Source of the DNA: JACVRW01 sp046735115
GTDB lineage: Bacteria > Actinomycetota > Thermoleophilia > Solirubrobacterales > Thermoleophilaceae
DNA: 64,000 bases
Reading direction: 5' to 3'
NCBI GenBank assembly: GCA_046735115.1
Contig: JBKPSR010000059.1
Location: 1 to 64,000 of the forward strand
In this document: positions 37,408 to 47,740 of the stretch, piece by piece
Position numbering within the stretch: position 1 is the first letter of the stretch
How the letters are laid out: each line of letters begins with the position of its first letter
Notes under the pieces: generated by a model
Databases searched by the model: none
What the model was told of the DNA's origin: nothing
What the model saw: the letters and a program-made list of their open reading frames with translations, nothing else
Position numbers and translations under genes: made by a program

Positions 37408-38775
37408 GTGCGAGTAGTTCAGGTTAATTTGCGCCTTGTCGTCGCGCTCGGCGCTCTCGCTATGGCCAGCCCGGCGCACGCCGCGCCCGGTTCTGCGCAC
37501 GCGATGATCCACGCCTGCTGCACGGTCGCCCCGGTGAAGGAGCGCCTATTCGGCGAGGCCAAGCAGCTCGGCGCCGCCTACATCCGGGTCGACGTCGAGA
37601 TGAACGCGATCTTCGAGGGGGCGGATGGCGAACAGCGCGCGACGCCGAACTGGGCCCGGCTGGACGAGGTGATGGCGCTCTCGAGGAAGTACGACGTGCC
37701 GGTCCTCGGCATCCTGCTCGCGCCGCCGCGGTTCACGTCCGCCTGCCCCGAGCGCCCCGATCCGAGCCGCTGCCCCGCGGCCGACACCGGCGCGTTCGGC
37801 GCGCTCGCCGGTGAGATCGCCGAGCACGCGAGGGGCACGATCGGCCACTGGGAGATCGTCAACGAGCCGGACGGCGCCTGGGCGTTCGAGGGCACGCCGG
37901 AGCAGTACGCCCGGATGCTGAGCGCCGCGTACGACGGGATCAAGGCGAAGGCTCCGAACGACCGGGTCGTGCTCGGCGGGCTGATGCGCCCGAACGACCT
38001 GAGCTGGCTCGAGCGTGTCTTCGCCACCCCCGGCGCCGACGCTTTCCACAAGTTCGACGTCGCGAACGTGCACCTGCGCGGCCCGGTCGACATGGTCGTG
38101 CACCGCTATGTCGAGTTCCGCGCCTGGCTCGCCGGGCGCGGCTTCGACGGGCCGCTCTGGGTGACCGAGCACGGCTACGCGGCCGACCCCGCCTACCAGA
38201 CCGACCCGGCCTACAAGGGCGGCGACCCGTCGCAGGCCGCCTACCTGACGCAGAGCCTGGTGGGGCTCGGCGAGGTGGGCGCCGACCAGGTCTTCGTAAC
38301 GCTGCGCGACAATCTGGAAGGCCCCTACGCGAGCGAGGGGCTGGAGCACATCGACGAAACCCCGGGCGGCGATTACCCGGTCACGCGCCGTGCGTCGTTC
38401 GCCGCGGTAAAGCGGGTGATCGACGACTGGGGCCTGCTGATGATGTGGCGCGCCCAGCAGCGCGACAACGAGCGGGACGAAAGCCTCGAGCAGGCAAAGG
38501 CCGCCGTCTGGGGGAGCGAGGCGCGCACCGCCCGGGAGCAGTTCCGCGAGGCACGCCTCGTGGTACGACGGCAGCAGGAGGACCTGGCCCGGAGCGGCCA
38601 CTCCCCGCGGCTCGTCGCACGGCTGACCAGGAGGCTCGAGCGATCGCGCGCGCTGCTCGCCGGGCGGCGCACCGTCCTGCTGCTGAGAGGCGCGCTCGCA
38701 GGCTGGCACGCGCAGCGCTCCCGCGACCACGCCGTCGCGGCCGCGCTCTTGGAGAAGCAGATTGCGGGCGGCTAG
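37408..38775 (+). CDS. Secreted glycoside-hydrolase-like protein (clan A TIM barrel) with coiled-coil tail
   Basis: Probable exported glycosidase of the GH5/GH39-like type. 455 aa: signal peptide LRLVVALGALAMASPAHA, then a barrel with GHWEIVNEPDGAW (Asn-Glu-Pro, general acid Glu at the end of strand 4) and GPLWVTEHGYA (nucleophile Glu, strand 7). After residue 345 a charged, helical region rich in Arg, Gln and Glu (MMWRAQQRDNERDESLEQAK) probably forms a coiled coil. GTG 37408 is the first start; TTG at codon 8 would leave a shorter signal. Three related proteins occur later in the window. Substrate unknown. Confidence 0.8.
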   Translation: MRVVQVNLRLVVALGALAMASPAHAAPGSAHAMIHACCTVAPVKERLFGEAKQLGAAYIRVDVEMNAIFEGADGEQRATPNWARLDEVMALSRKYDVPVLGILLAPPRFTSACPERPDPSRCPAADTGAFGALAGEIAEHARGTIGHWEIVNEPDGAWAFEGTPEQYARMLSAAYDGIKAKAPNDRVVLGGLMRPNDLSWLERVFATPGADAFHKFDVANVHLRGPVDMVVHRYVEFRAWLAGRGFDGPLWVTEHGYAADPAYQTDPAYKGGDPSQAAYLTQSLVGLGEVGADQVFVTLRDNLEGPYASEGLEHIDETPGGDYPVTRRASFAAVKRVIDDWGLLMMWRAQQRDNERDESLEQAKAAVWGSEARTAREQFREARLVVRRQQEDLARSGHSPRLVARLTRRLERSRALLAGRRTVLLLRGALAGWHAQRSRDHAVAAALLEKQIAGG

Positions 38776-39224
38776 CCCGGCTGGCGGCGGATTGGGATGC
38801 GCACGCCGGGCTCGCGCTCCGCGCGCGGCATGAGTGCGCGCGAGGGTGGCTCGTACGGCACGAGCTCGTACTTGAGCGAGCGCCGGACGCGCTCGACCTC
38901 CTTCTCGAGCTCCTGCTGCACACGGTGCGCGTGGCGCTCCAGGTTGCGCAGCCGGCGGCGCATCTTGTCGAGCTCCTCCTCGAGCGCGAAGACGCGCTCG
39001 ACACCGGCGAGGTTCATCCCGAGGTCGCTCGTGAGCTCCTGGATGCGCCGCAGCCGCTCGACGTCCGCCTGCGAGTAGAGGCGGGTGTTCTTCGGCGAGC
39101 GCTTGGGGGTGATCAGGCCGCGGGTCTCGTAGATGCGGAGCGTCTGCGGGTGCATGCCGGCAAGCTCTGCCGCCACCGAGATCATGTAGACGCCCCTGCT
39201 GCTCTCGGGTGTCCCGTCGGCCAT
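38772..39224 (-). CDS. hspR: MerR-family heat-shock repressor HspR
   Basis: Represses the dnaK operon and often clpB in actinobacteria, with DnaK as co-repressor. 150 aa: VYMISVAAELAGMHPQTLRIYETRGLITPKRSPKNTRLYSQADVERLRRIQEL is the MerR winged helix with the HspR-typical MHPQTLR; a long charged coiled coil follows (about 75-115), then a tail VRIPIRRQ. Last gene of dnaK-grpE-dnaJ-hspR, 7 nt after dnaJ. No classical HAIR operator is evident, so its target may be the divergent motif listed upstream of dnaK and clpB. Confidence 0.93.
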   Translation of the reverse strand: MADGTPESSRGVYMISVAAELAGMHPQTLRIYETRGLITPKRSPKNTRLYSQADVERLRRIQELTSDLGMNLAGVERVFALEEELDKMRRRLRNLERHAHRVQQELEKEVERVRRSLKYELVPYEPPSRALMPRAEREPGVRIPIRRQPG

Positions 39225-39231
39225 CCGCGCG

Positions 39232-40350
39232 TCACCTCCTCTGCGAGAGCAGGCGCTCGCGCGGGTTGCCGTTGATCACCGTGGCGAGCTCGTCCACGAT
39301 CTCGGCCTGCTCCTTGGACAGCGAGCTCGGGACGTCGATGAGGAGTCTGTAGCGGATGTCCCCGCGTCCCCGGCCGCTCAGCTTGGGCGGGCCCTCGCCG
39401 CGCAGCCGCTGCACCGTGCCGTGCTGCGTGCCCGGTGGGACGCGGATGCGCTTCGTGCCCGTCAGGGTCGGCACCTCGATGGTCGCGCCGCGGATCGCCT
39501 CGGGGATCGTGATCGGCACCTCGACCTCGAGATTGTCGCCCTTGCGCTTGAAGATCGGCGACTCCGGGACGCGCGTGATGACGTACAGGTCGCCCGAGGG
39601 GCCGCCGCGCGGCCCCGCCTCGCCCTTGCCGGCGAGGCGGACGCGGCTGCCGTCCTTGACGCCCGCAGGGATGTTCACGCGGTAGCGCTTCACCTGGCGC
39701 GTCCGGCCGCTGCCGCTGCACGTCGGGCAGGGATCCTTGATCTCGGTGCCGGTGCCGCCGCACTGCCGGCACGGCTGCGAGATCGAGAATAGGCCCTGCG
39801 ACTCCGCCTCGACACCGCGGCCGTTGCAGCGCGAGCAGATGGTGGGCTGGGTGCCCGGCTTCGCGCCCGTGCCGTGGCAGGTCGGGCACGGCGCAGAGAG
39901 CGGGACCGAGACCGGGATCTGGGCGCCTTCCATCGCCTGGTCGAACGACACGTGCACCTCGGTCTCGAGGTCGCGGCCCTGCTCCGGGCGCGGCGTCCGT
40001 CCGCCGCGGCCGCCGGCGGCGCTCCCGAAGAGGTCGGACAGGATGTCGCCGAAGCCGCCGAAGCCTCCGCCGCCCGTGCCGAAGCCACCGCCTCCGCCCC
40101 CGAAGCCGCCACCCGGGAAGCCGCCGCCGAAGATGCCGCCGCCCGAGTCGTACTGCTTCCGCTTCTCGGGGTCGGACAGAACCGCGTACGCGGCCTGCAC
40201 CTCCTTGAAGCGCTCCTCGGCGTCCTTGTTGCCGTGGTTCGTGTCCGGGTGGTACTGACGCGCGAGCTTCCGGTAGGCCTTCTTGATCTCCTCGTCGGAG
40301 GCCTTCCGATCGACGCCGAGCGTCTTGTAGGGGTCCTTCAGGGCGGGCAT
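39232..40350 (-). CDS. dnaJ: Chaperone DnaJ
   Basis: Hsp40 co-chaperone that delivers substrates to DnaK and stimulates its ATPase. 372 aa: J-domain DPYKTLGVDRKASDEEIKKAYRKLARQYHPD with the HPD triad, a Gly/Phe-rich linker (about 75-110), four CxxCxGxG zinc repeats (CPTCHGTG, CSRCNGRG, CRQCGGTG, CPTCSGSG) and the C-terminal substrate domains ending RLLSQRR. Actinobacteria often carry a second dnaJ; this is the operon copy. It starts 2 nt after the grpE stop. Confidence 0.97.
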   Translation of the reverse strand: MPALKDPYKTLGVDRKASDEEIKKAYRKLARQYHPDTNHGNKDAEERFKEVQAAYAVLSDPEKRKQYDSGGGIFGGGFPGGGFGGGGGGFGTGGGGFGGFGDILSDLFGSAAGGRGGRTPRPEQGRDLETEVHVSFDQAMEGAQIPVSVPLSAPCPTCHGTGAKPGTQPTICSRCNGRGVEAESQGLFSISQPCRQCGGTGTEIKDPCPTCSGSGRTRQVKRYRVNIPAGVKDGSRVRLAGKGEAGPRGGPSGDLYVITRVPESPIFKRKGDNLEVEVPITIPEAIRGATIEVPTLTGTKRIRVPPGTQHGTVQRLRGEGPPKLSGRGRGDIRYRLLIDVPSSLSKEQAEIVDELATVINGNPRERLLSQRR

Positions 40351-40352
40351 GG

Positions 40353-40913
40353 TCAGCCTGAGACCACCACGCGCGCCGGACGCAGGACCGTGCCGTTGGA
40401 GCGGTAGCCCTTCTCCACGACGTCCAGCACGAGCCCGGGCTCGCCGTCCTCGCGCACCGAGAGCGCCTCGTGCTCGGACGGGTCGAACTTGTGGCCGGCC
40501 GGATCGAACTGCTCGACGCCGTTGCGCTCCAGAACCGCGATCAGCTCCGAGTGCACGAGCCGCACGCCCTCGGCCAGATGCTGTTCACCGTCCTCGGCGG
40601 AGGCTAGTGCCCTCTCCAGGTTGTCGACGATCGGCAGCAGCTCGCGGACAAGGCCACTCCTTGCCCGCTCGCCCGCGGCCGCCGCCTCACGAACGGCGCG
40701 CTTGCGGTAGTTCTCGAAGTCGGCCTGGATGCGCTGCGCGAGCGCGAGGTAGTCCTCGGGCTGCTCAGACGCCTCCTCGGCCTGCTCCTTCTCGCGGAGC
40801 GCCTCCTCCTCGTTCGCGGGATCCTCCTCCCCGGAGGGCTCGCCCGCCTCGTCGCGTGACGTGACGGGCTCCTCCTCCGGAGCGAGGTCCGGCTTCTCGG
40901 TCTCGAACGCCAT
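40353..40913 (-). CDS. grpE: Nucleotide exchange factor GrpE
   Basis: Exchanges ADP for ATP on DnaK. 186 aa: an acidic, disordered N-terminal third (EEPVTSRDEAGEPSGEEDPA), a long helix QRIQADFENYRKRAVREAAA, and the C-terminal beta domain with LVRELLPIVDNLERALAS and FDPSEHEALSV. Starts 3 nt after the dnaK stop and is followed 2 nt later by dnaJ, so the four chaperone genes are one transcript. Confidence 0.96.
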   Translation of the reverse strand: MAFETEKPDLAPEEEPVTSRDEAGEPSGEEDPANEEEALREKEQAEEASEQPEDYLALAQRIQADFENYRKRAVREAAAAGERARSGLVRELLPIVDNLERALASAEDGEQHLAEGVRLVHSELIAVLERNGVEQFDPAGHKFDPSEHEALSVREDGEPGLVLDVVEKGYRSNGTVLRPARVVVSG

Positions 40914-40916
40914 CGG

Positions 40917-42836
<1,920 letters not shown>

Positions 42837-42863
42837 CCGTACTTCTCCTTGGTCGAATCGAAA

Positions 42864-42892
42864 GAAATCTAAGCGCGAGTATGGCAGATTTC
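42864..42892 (-). promoter_or_regulatory. dnaK promoter/operator with inverted repeat GAAATCT..AGATTTC
   Basis: Perfect 7-bp arms separated by 15 nt, enclosing an extended -10-like TGCCATAC. The 3' arm is part of the CTTAGATTT motif shared with the clpB promoter region. It lies 28-56 nt upstream of the dnaK ATG. Candidate HspR operator or promoter core. Confidence 0.55.
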
Positions 42893-43021
42893 TCCACCCG
42901 CGCCCAGCGGATGGGCACGCGGGGGCAGGCCAGCAGGATGGCACGCCGGGACATCGGGAAGAGCACCGGCAGCAGGGCGAGGGACGCGAGCGATTGGCCT
43001 CTCATTAGGATCCCGCCGCCG

Positions 43022-43576
43022 ATGGTCCGCCTGCTGCGACTCGTGCTCACCCTCATTGCCGTCGTCGCAGCGCTCGGGACCGCGGCGTGCGGCGACGACG
43101 ACGACAGCTCCGGTGGCGGGGGCGGCTCGACGACAGCGGTCGAGCCGGATACCGGCACCGCGACCAGCCCCTCGCCGGCCGAGGCCGCGGAGGCTCTCAA
43201 GGACACGAGCACCAAGCCGGTCATCCCGAAGCCCACTGGGGCGCCGCCGCGGAGGCTCATTAAGGAAGACATCGTCAAGGGAAAGGGCCCCGGCGCCAAG
43301 CGGGGCGATACCGTGGTCGTCCACTACGTCGGCATGAACTTCTCGAACGGGAAGGAGTTCGACGCGTCGTGGGACAGGGGCGCGCCCTTCCCGGTCCAGC
43401 TAGGTCAGGGCAGCGTGATCCCCGGCTGGGAGAAGGGTCTGATCGGGATCAAGAAGGGCGGCCGGCGCATGCTCACGATCCCGCCGGAGCTCGCATACGG
43501 GGCCCAGGGCTATCCGCCCGACATCCCGCCGAACGAGACGCTGATCTTCGTAATCGACGCGATCGCGATCAAGTAG
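43022..43576 (+). CDS. FKBP-type peptidyl-prolyl isomerase lipoprotein
   Basis: Surface-anchored proline isomerase. 184 aa: lipoprotein signal VRLLRLVLTLIAVVAALG then TAAC (Cys about residue 23), a DDDD/Gly linker, and a FKBP domain with GDTVVVHYVGMNFSNGKEFDASWDRGAPFPVQLGQGSVIPGWEKGLIGIKKGGRRMLTIPPELAYG, covering the rapamycin-pocket residues (Tyr, Phe, Asp, Val-Ile, Trp, Tyr). Start at ATG 43022; the frame upstream reads the dnaK promoter. Divergent from the heat-shock operon with 185 nt between start codons. Confidence 0.93.
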   Translation: MVRLLRLVLTLIAVVAALGTAACGDDDDSSGGGGGSTTAVEPDTGTATSPSPAEAAEALKDTSTKPVIPKPTGAPPRRLIKEDIVKGKGPGAKRGDTVVVHYVGMNFSNGKEFDASWDRGAPFPVQLGQGSVIPGWEKGLIGIKKGGRRMLTIPPELAYGAQGYPPDIPPNETLIFVIDAIAIK

Positions 43577-44467
43577 CTAGCCCTCGGGCAGCGGCCGGGG
43601 CGGCCGAAAGCGGGGGATGATCTCCACCGCGACGATCGCGGTCATGATCAGCGCCGCTCCGAGCCAGCCGGTCGCGGTGAGCCGCTCGTCGTTCAGGAGC
43701 CAGCCGAAGAGGCCGGCGAAGGCCGGCTCGGCGGCGAGGATCAGCGCCGTGCGGGCGGGCGGCGCGTGCTGCTGGGCGAAGGTCTGAACGAAGAAGCCGA
43801 GCGCGCTGGCGATGAGTGAGGTCACGATCAGCGCGGACCAGACCGTCGCGCCCTCCGGCGCCTTGAGTTCCCCCGCAACCGCCGCGATGACGAGCGACAC
43901 CAGGCCGACCACGCCGAGCTGGATCGCGAGCAGCGCGCCGACGTCGTGCTTCCGGACGGCGTTCGCGGTCGCGAGGATATGAGCCGCAAGCGCGAACGCG
44001 CACACGAGGACCAGGCCGTCGCCGCGCGTGTTGAAATCGGTGCCCGCGCCCGAGAGCAGCCAGAGCCCGACCATCGCCAGGCCCGCCGCCGCCCACGCCA
44101 CGGCGGGGATGCTCTGCCGGAGGAAGACCGCGCCGAGCACGGGCGTGAGCACCACGAACATGCCGGTGATGAAGCCGGTGTTCGATGCGGTGGTCTGCTC
44201 GAGCCCGAGTGTCTGAAAGATGTAGCCGCCGGCGAGGAAGACACCCATCACGGCCCCCGCCTGCCACCCGTCCGGCGACAGACGTCCGAGCGGCCTGCGG
44301 AACGCGACGGCGACGATCAGAGACGCCGGGATGAACCGGTAGGTGAGAAACGCCATGGTCGGCAGCTCCTCGATGGCGTCCTTGACCATGACGAAGGTCA
44401 GCCCCCAGATCGACGCGATCGTGATCAGGGCCAGCTCCGAGAGCCGGCGCAGGTTTGCCTCGCTCAC
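43577..44467 (-). CDS. EamA-family (DMT superfamily) transporter
   Basis: Ten-helix transporter with two EamA repeats. 296 aa: LALITIASIWGLTFVMVKDAIEELP opens repeat 1, which closes with TTASNTGFITGMFVVLTPVLGAVFL; repeat 2 closes with PPARTALILAAEPAFAGLFGWLL. Resembles the RhaT/YdcZ-like group; substrate unknown. GTG 44467 overlaps the nth stop as GTGA, so the two are coupled. It converges on the FKBP gene with no gap. Confidence 0.88.
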   Translation of the reverse strand: MSEANLRRLSELALITIASIWGLTFVMVKDAIEELPTMAFLTYRFIPASLIVAVAFRRPLGRLSPDGWQAGAVMGVFLAGGYIFQTLGLEQTTASNTGFITGMFVVLTPVLGAVFLRQSIPAVAWAAAGLAMVGLWLLSGAGTDFNTRGDGLVLVCAFALAAHILATANAVRKHDVGALLAIQLGVVGLVSLVIAAVAGELKAPEGATVWSALIVTSLIASALGFFVQTFAQQHAPPARTALILAAEPAFAGLFGWLLNDERLTATGWLGAALIMTAIVAVEIIPRFRPPRPLPEG

Positions 44468-45141
44468 GCGGCCTTGGCCTCGCGGAGCGCGGCGAGCCTC
44501 TTCCGGCCGTACGGGCACATCCGCTTGAGCGGGCATGCCGGGCAGTCCGGGTTTCGCGCAGTGCAGGTCCGGCGCCCGTGCCGGATAAGGAGGACGTGGA
44601 TCTCGTAGGCGTCGCGGGGGTCGACGAGCCGGAGCATCTCGTCGTGGGCCCGCTCGGGGCTCGTGCCCTCCGCCCAGAGGCCCAGGCGGGTGCCGACGCG
44701 GTAGACATGCGTGTCCACCGGCACCTCTGGACGGCCGTAGGAGAAGAGCAGCACACAGGCCGCCGTCTTGCGGCCGACTCCCGGCAGCTCGACCAAGTAG
44801 TCGCGCGCCTCCTCGAGCGGCGCATCCTCGAGCCAGGCGAGGTCGTCATCGCCGACCGCTCCGAGAATCTGCTTGATGCGCACCGCCTTCGTCGGCGCGA
44901 GCCCGCCGGGGCGGATCGCGTCCTCGATCTCCGCGACGGGCGCGTCGCGCAGCTCGGCCCACGACGCGAACCGATCGCGAAGCCGGGCGTGCGCCACGTC
45001 GCGGTTCCGGTCGTTCGTGTTCTGCGACAGAACCGTGAGGACCAGCTCGTCGACCGGCGCCCTGTGGGGGCGCAGCACCGGTCGCCCGTACTCCCTACGG
45101 AGCCGGTCGCGAATGGCGCGCAGCTTGCGACGGTCGGCCAT
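44464..45141 (-). CDS. nth: Endonuclease III
   Basis: Base-excision-repair glycosylase/AP lyase for oxidised pyrimidines. 225 aa: HhH-GPD fold with VLSQNTNDRNRDVA, the hairpin ELPGVGRKTAACVLLF (catalytic Lys) and VPVDTHVYRVGTRLGL (catalytic Asp), and a C-terminal iron-sulfur loop with spacing C-x6-C-x2-C-x5-C (CTARNPDCPACPLKRMC). Start at ATG 45141. All catalytic and cluster residues are intact. Confidence 0.95.
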   Translation of the reverse strand: MADRRKLRAIRDRLRREYGRPVLRPHRAPVDELVLTVLSQNTNDRNRDVAHARLRDRFASWAELRDAPVAEIEDAIRPGGLAPTKAVRIKQILGAVGDDDLAWLEDAPLEEARDYLVELPGVGRKTAACVLLFSYGRPEVPVDTHVYRVGTRLGLWAEGTSPERAHDEMLRLVDPRDAYEIHVLLIRHGRRTCTARNPDCPACPLKRMCPYGRKRLAALREAKAA

Positions 45142-45168
45142 GACGGCGTGATGGTATGAACCACGGCC

Positions 45169-45939
45169 GTGGAGGTCGCCGAGGAGACGGTCGGGGTCGC
45201 AGGCCTGCCGGTCCACCTCCGGCGCGCGGGCGAGGCCCCAATCCTATACCTGCACGGCGTGCCGACCCACTCCGTCGACTGGCTCCCCTTCCTCGAGCGC
45301 TACGGCGGGATCGCGCCGGACCTGCCGGGCTACGGGCGCTCGGCGAAGCCCGGTGACTTCGACTACTCGATCGGGGGTTACGACCGCTTCCTCGAGGCGC
45401 TCGTGGATGAGCTGGAGCTCGATCGGTTCGCGCTCGTGATGCACGACTGGGGCGCAGTGGGCCTGGCGCTCGCGCAGCGCTTCGCCGAGCGCATCGAGCG
45501 GGTCGTGGCCTTCCCGATCGTGCCGTTCGTGCCCGGCTACCGCTGGCACCGCTTGGCGCGCGGCTGGCGAACGCCGCTGCTCGGCGAGCTGATCATGGGC
45601 TTCGCCACGCGCGCGGCTTTCCGGCGCGCGCTTCCGCCTGCCATCGCCGACGCGGCGTGGGGGCGTTTCGACCACAGCACGCAGCGGGCGATCCTGAGGC
45701 TCTACCGCTCGGCGCCGCCCGACGTGCTCGCGGCGGCCGGCAAGCGCCTCGGCGATATCCGCGCTCCCGCACTGATCGTCTGGTCCACCGACGACCCCTA
45801 CCTGCCGGCGAAGTTCGCCGGGCTCCACGCGGCGGCGCTCGGCGGCGAAGCCACGGTCGAGCTCGTCCAGGGCGGCCACTGGCCCTGGTTCGAGCGGCCC
45901 GAGCTGGTGGAGCGCGCAGGAGAGTTCGCTGTCACCTAA
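45169..45939 (+). CDS. Alpha/beta hydrolase with Asp nucleophile (haloalkane-dehalogenase/epoxide-hydrolase type)
   Basis: 256 aa. The oxyanion motif HGVP (residues 29-32) and a nucleophile elbow VMHDWGAVG with Asp about 93 in the position usually held by Ser mark it as a dehalogenase or epoxide hydrolase relative; the family uses Asp to attack C-halogen or epoxide carbons. An acid residue candidate lies in STDDPYLP and the catalytic His is about residue 237 (GGHWPW). The halide-stabilising Trp after Asp is present. Substrate unproven. Divergent from nth with 27 nt between starts. Confidence 0.85.
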   Translation: MEVAEETVGVAGLPVHLRRAGEAPILYLHGVPTHSVDWLPFLERYGGIAPDLPGYGRSAKPGDFDYSIGGYDRFLEALVDELELDRFALVMHDWGAVGLALAQRFAERIERVVAFPIVPFVPGYRWHRLARGWRTPLLGELIMGFATRAAFRRALPPAIADAAWGRFDHSTQRAILRLYRSAPPDVLAAAGKRLGDIRAPALIVWSTDDPYLPAKFAGLHAAALGGEATVELVQGGHWPWFERPELVERAGEFAVT

Positions 45940-45994
45940 AGAGCCCCTCGAGGCTACGCCTAGGCATCCGGGCTTCGGCTAGCCTGTCGTCTTC

Positions 45995-47716
45995 GTGCTG
46001 CGCGACGCGCCGTCCGCTGTCTCGGCGCCACCCTCCTCACCAGTCAGCCCCCTCGAGGAACTGGCGCCGTCCCCGCCACGGTCCGACCGACGGCGACCCG
46101 GGGCTGCTCCCTGGTGGCGGCGGATCGACCCCTGGAAGGCCGCGCCGATTGTCGTCGCCGCGCTGTTCACGACGGCGTACCTGATCTGGCAGCCCCGCAC
46201 TGTCGACCTCGCCGCCCACGAGTTCCGCGCCGACCTGTTCGGGCAGGAGGGCTTCACGATCTGGAACGGGCAGTGGTACGGCGGCCACCACACGCCGGCC
46301 TACAGCGTTCTGTCGCCGCCGCTTGCGTGGCTGCTCAGCCCGCCGGTGGCGCTCGCCATCTCGGCGATGGCCTCGGCCGCGCTGTTCCCGCCGCTCGCGC
46401 GCGGGTGGTTCGGCGACGAGCGCGCCCGCTGGGGCTCGATCTGGTTCGGCGCCGCCACGGCGACCCTCCTGTTCACGAGCCGCCTCCCGTTCGCGATCGG
46501 GGTCGCGTTCGGGCTGGGGGCACTGCTCGCGCTTCAGCGACGGCACTACTGGCTCGCGATCCTGCTCGCCATCCTGTGTCCGCTCGGCAGCCCGGTCGCC
46601 GGGCTCTTCCTGGCCATGGCCGGGGTGGCCTACGCCATCGCCGAGCGGGCCGAGCGACCGAAGAGGACCGAGGGCCTGGCCATCGCCACCGCGGCCTTCA
46701 TCCCGCCCGTGTTCCTCGCCTGGGCCTTCCCCGAAGGGGGCTGGGCGCCCTTCCCCACCTCCGCGTACGTGCCGATCCCACTGTTCGCGCTCGCGTGCCT
46801 GATCGTGCTGCCGCGCCGCCAGAGCGCCCTCCGCTGGGGCGCCGTGCTGTACGCGCTGGGTGCCACGCTCGCGCTCCTGCTCGAGACGCCGATGGGCGGC
46901 AACGCGGTTCGCCTCGGTGCGCTCTTCGGCGGACCGGTGATCCTGTGCGCGCTCTGGGGGCAGCCGTGGACCAAGCGCTGGTGGGTGCTGCCGATCCTGG
47001 CCGCCGGCTTCGCGAGCCTGGCGCTCTGGCAATGGTCGCCCGCGGTGCGGGACGTGAAGAAATACCTCGAGGATCCGGCCGCCAAGGCCGACTACTTCAC
47101 GCCGCTCAAGGAGTTCCTCTTCCGGCTGCCCGACCAGCGCCGCATCGAGATCCCGTTCACACGCTCCCACTGGGAGGGCTCCGAGGTGGCGATGGACCAG
47201 CCGCTGGCGCGTGGCTGGCTGCGCCAGCTCGACACGCGGCTCAACCCCATCTTCTACAAGGGGCAGCTCAACCGACTCACTTACGCGAGCTGGCTTGCCG
47301 ACAACGCAGTGCGCTACGTGGCGCTGCCGAGCGCCAAGCCCGACAAGAGCTCCTACGGCGAGCGCGCGCTGATCGAGAAGGGCCTCCCGTATCTCCGGCT
47401 GCGCTGGAAGTCGGATGACTGGCGCGTGTACGAGGTGCTGCTGCCGGCGCCGCTCGTGATCTCCCAGCCCGGCGCGCACATCGTGCTCGAGCAGTTCCAG
47501 TCCGATCAGCTGCTCCTGGACGTGAAGCGGCCCGGCGAGGCGATCGTGAAGGTGCGCTGGACGCCGTACTGGTTCGCCAGTCACGCGTGCGTCGAGCCCT
47601 ACGGCGACTGGACGAAGGTCATCGCCAATCAGGTCGGCTTCGTGCACATGTCGACCCGGTTCTCGCCCGAGCGGCTGTTCTCGCGCGGGCGCCGTTGCGA
47701 CGACTCCACAGGCTAG
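45995..47716 (+). CDS. Multi-pass membrane protein, probable GT-C-type glycosyltransferase
   Basis: 573 aa with a Pro/Ser/Arg-rich cytoplasmic N-terminus (about 1-48), then roughly ten helices and a soluble C-terminal domain from about 350. The first extracytoplasmic loop has DLAAHEFRADLFGQEGF, an acidic motif placed as in GT-C (polyprenyl-phosphate sugar) transferases, followed by NGQWYGGHHTPAYSVLSPP. This resembles actinobacterial mannosyl- or arabinosyl-type transferases, but no family could be fixed. GTG 45995. It leads a rightward run with PAP2, CDP-alcohol transferase and ino1, suggesting a lipid-glycan role. Confidence 0.65.
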   Translation: MLRDAPSAVSAPPSSPVSPLEELAPSPPRSDRRRPGAAPWWRRIDPWKAAPIVVAALFTTAYLIWQPRTVDLAAHEFRADLFGQEGFTIWNGQWYGGHHTPAYSVLSPPLAWLLSPPVALAISAMASAALFPPLARGWFGDERARWGSIWFGAATATLLFTSRLPFAIGVAFGLGALLALQRRHYWLAILLAILCPLGSPVAGLFLAMAGVAYAIAERAERPKRTEGLAIATAAFIPPVFLAWAFPEGGWAPFPTSAYVPIPLFALACLIVLPRRQSALRWGAVLYALGATLALLLETPMGGNAVRLGALFGGPVILCALWGQPWTKRWWVLPILAAGFASLALWQWSPAVRDVKKYLEDPAAKADYFTPLKEFLFRLPDQRRIEIPFTRSHWEGSEVAMDQPLARGWLRQLDTRLNPIFYKGQLNRLTYASWLADNAVRYVALPSAKPDKSSYGERALIEKGLPYLRLRWKSDDWRVYEVLLPAPLVISQPGAHIVLEQFQSDQLLLDVKRPGEAIVKVRWTPYWFASHACVEPYGDWTKVIANQVGFVHMSTRFSPERLFSRGRRCDDSTG

Positions 47717-47740
47717 CCGGGCCAGCTACGCTAGACGACC

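Noticed and set aside
37546..38730. 394-codon minus-strand frame opposite the secreted glycosidase
   Set aside because: Shadow; the plus-strand frame has a signal peptide and catalytic motifs.
43569..45164. 531-codon minus-strand frame spanning the EamA gene and nth
   Set aside because: Overlaps two well-supported genes in another frame; composition is Arg/Ser-rich shadow.
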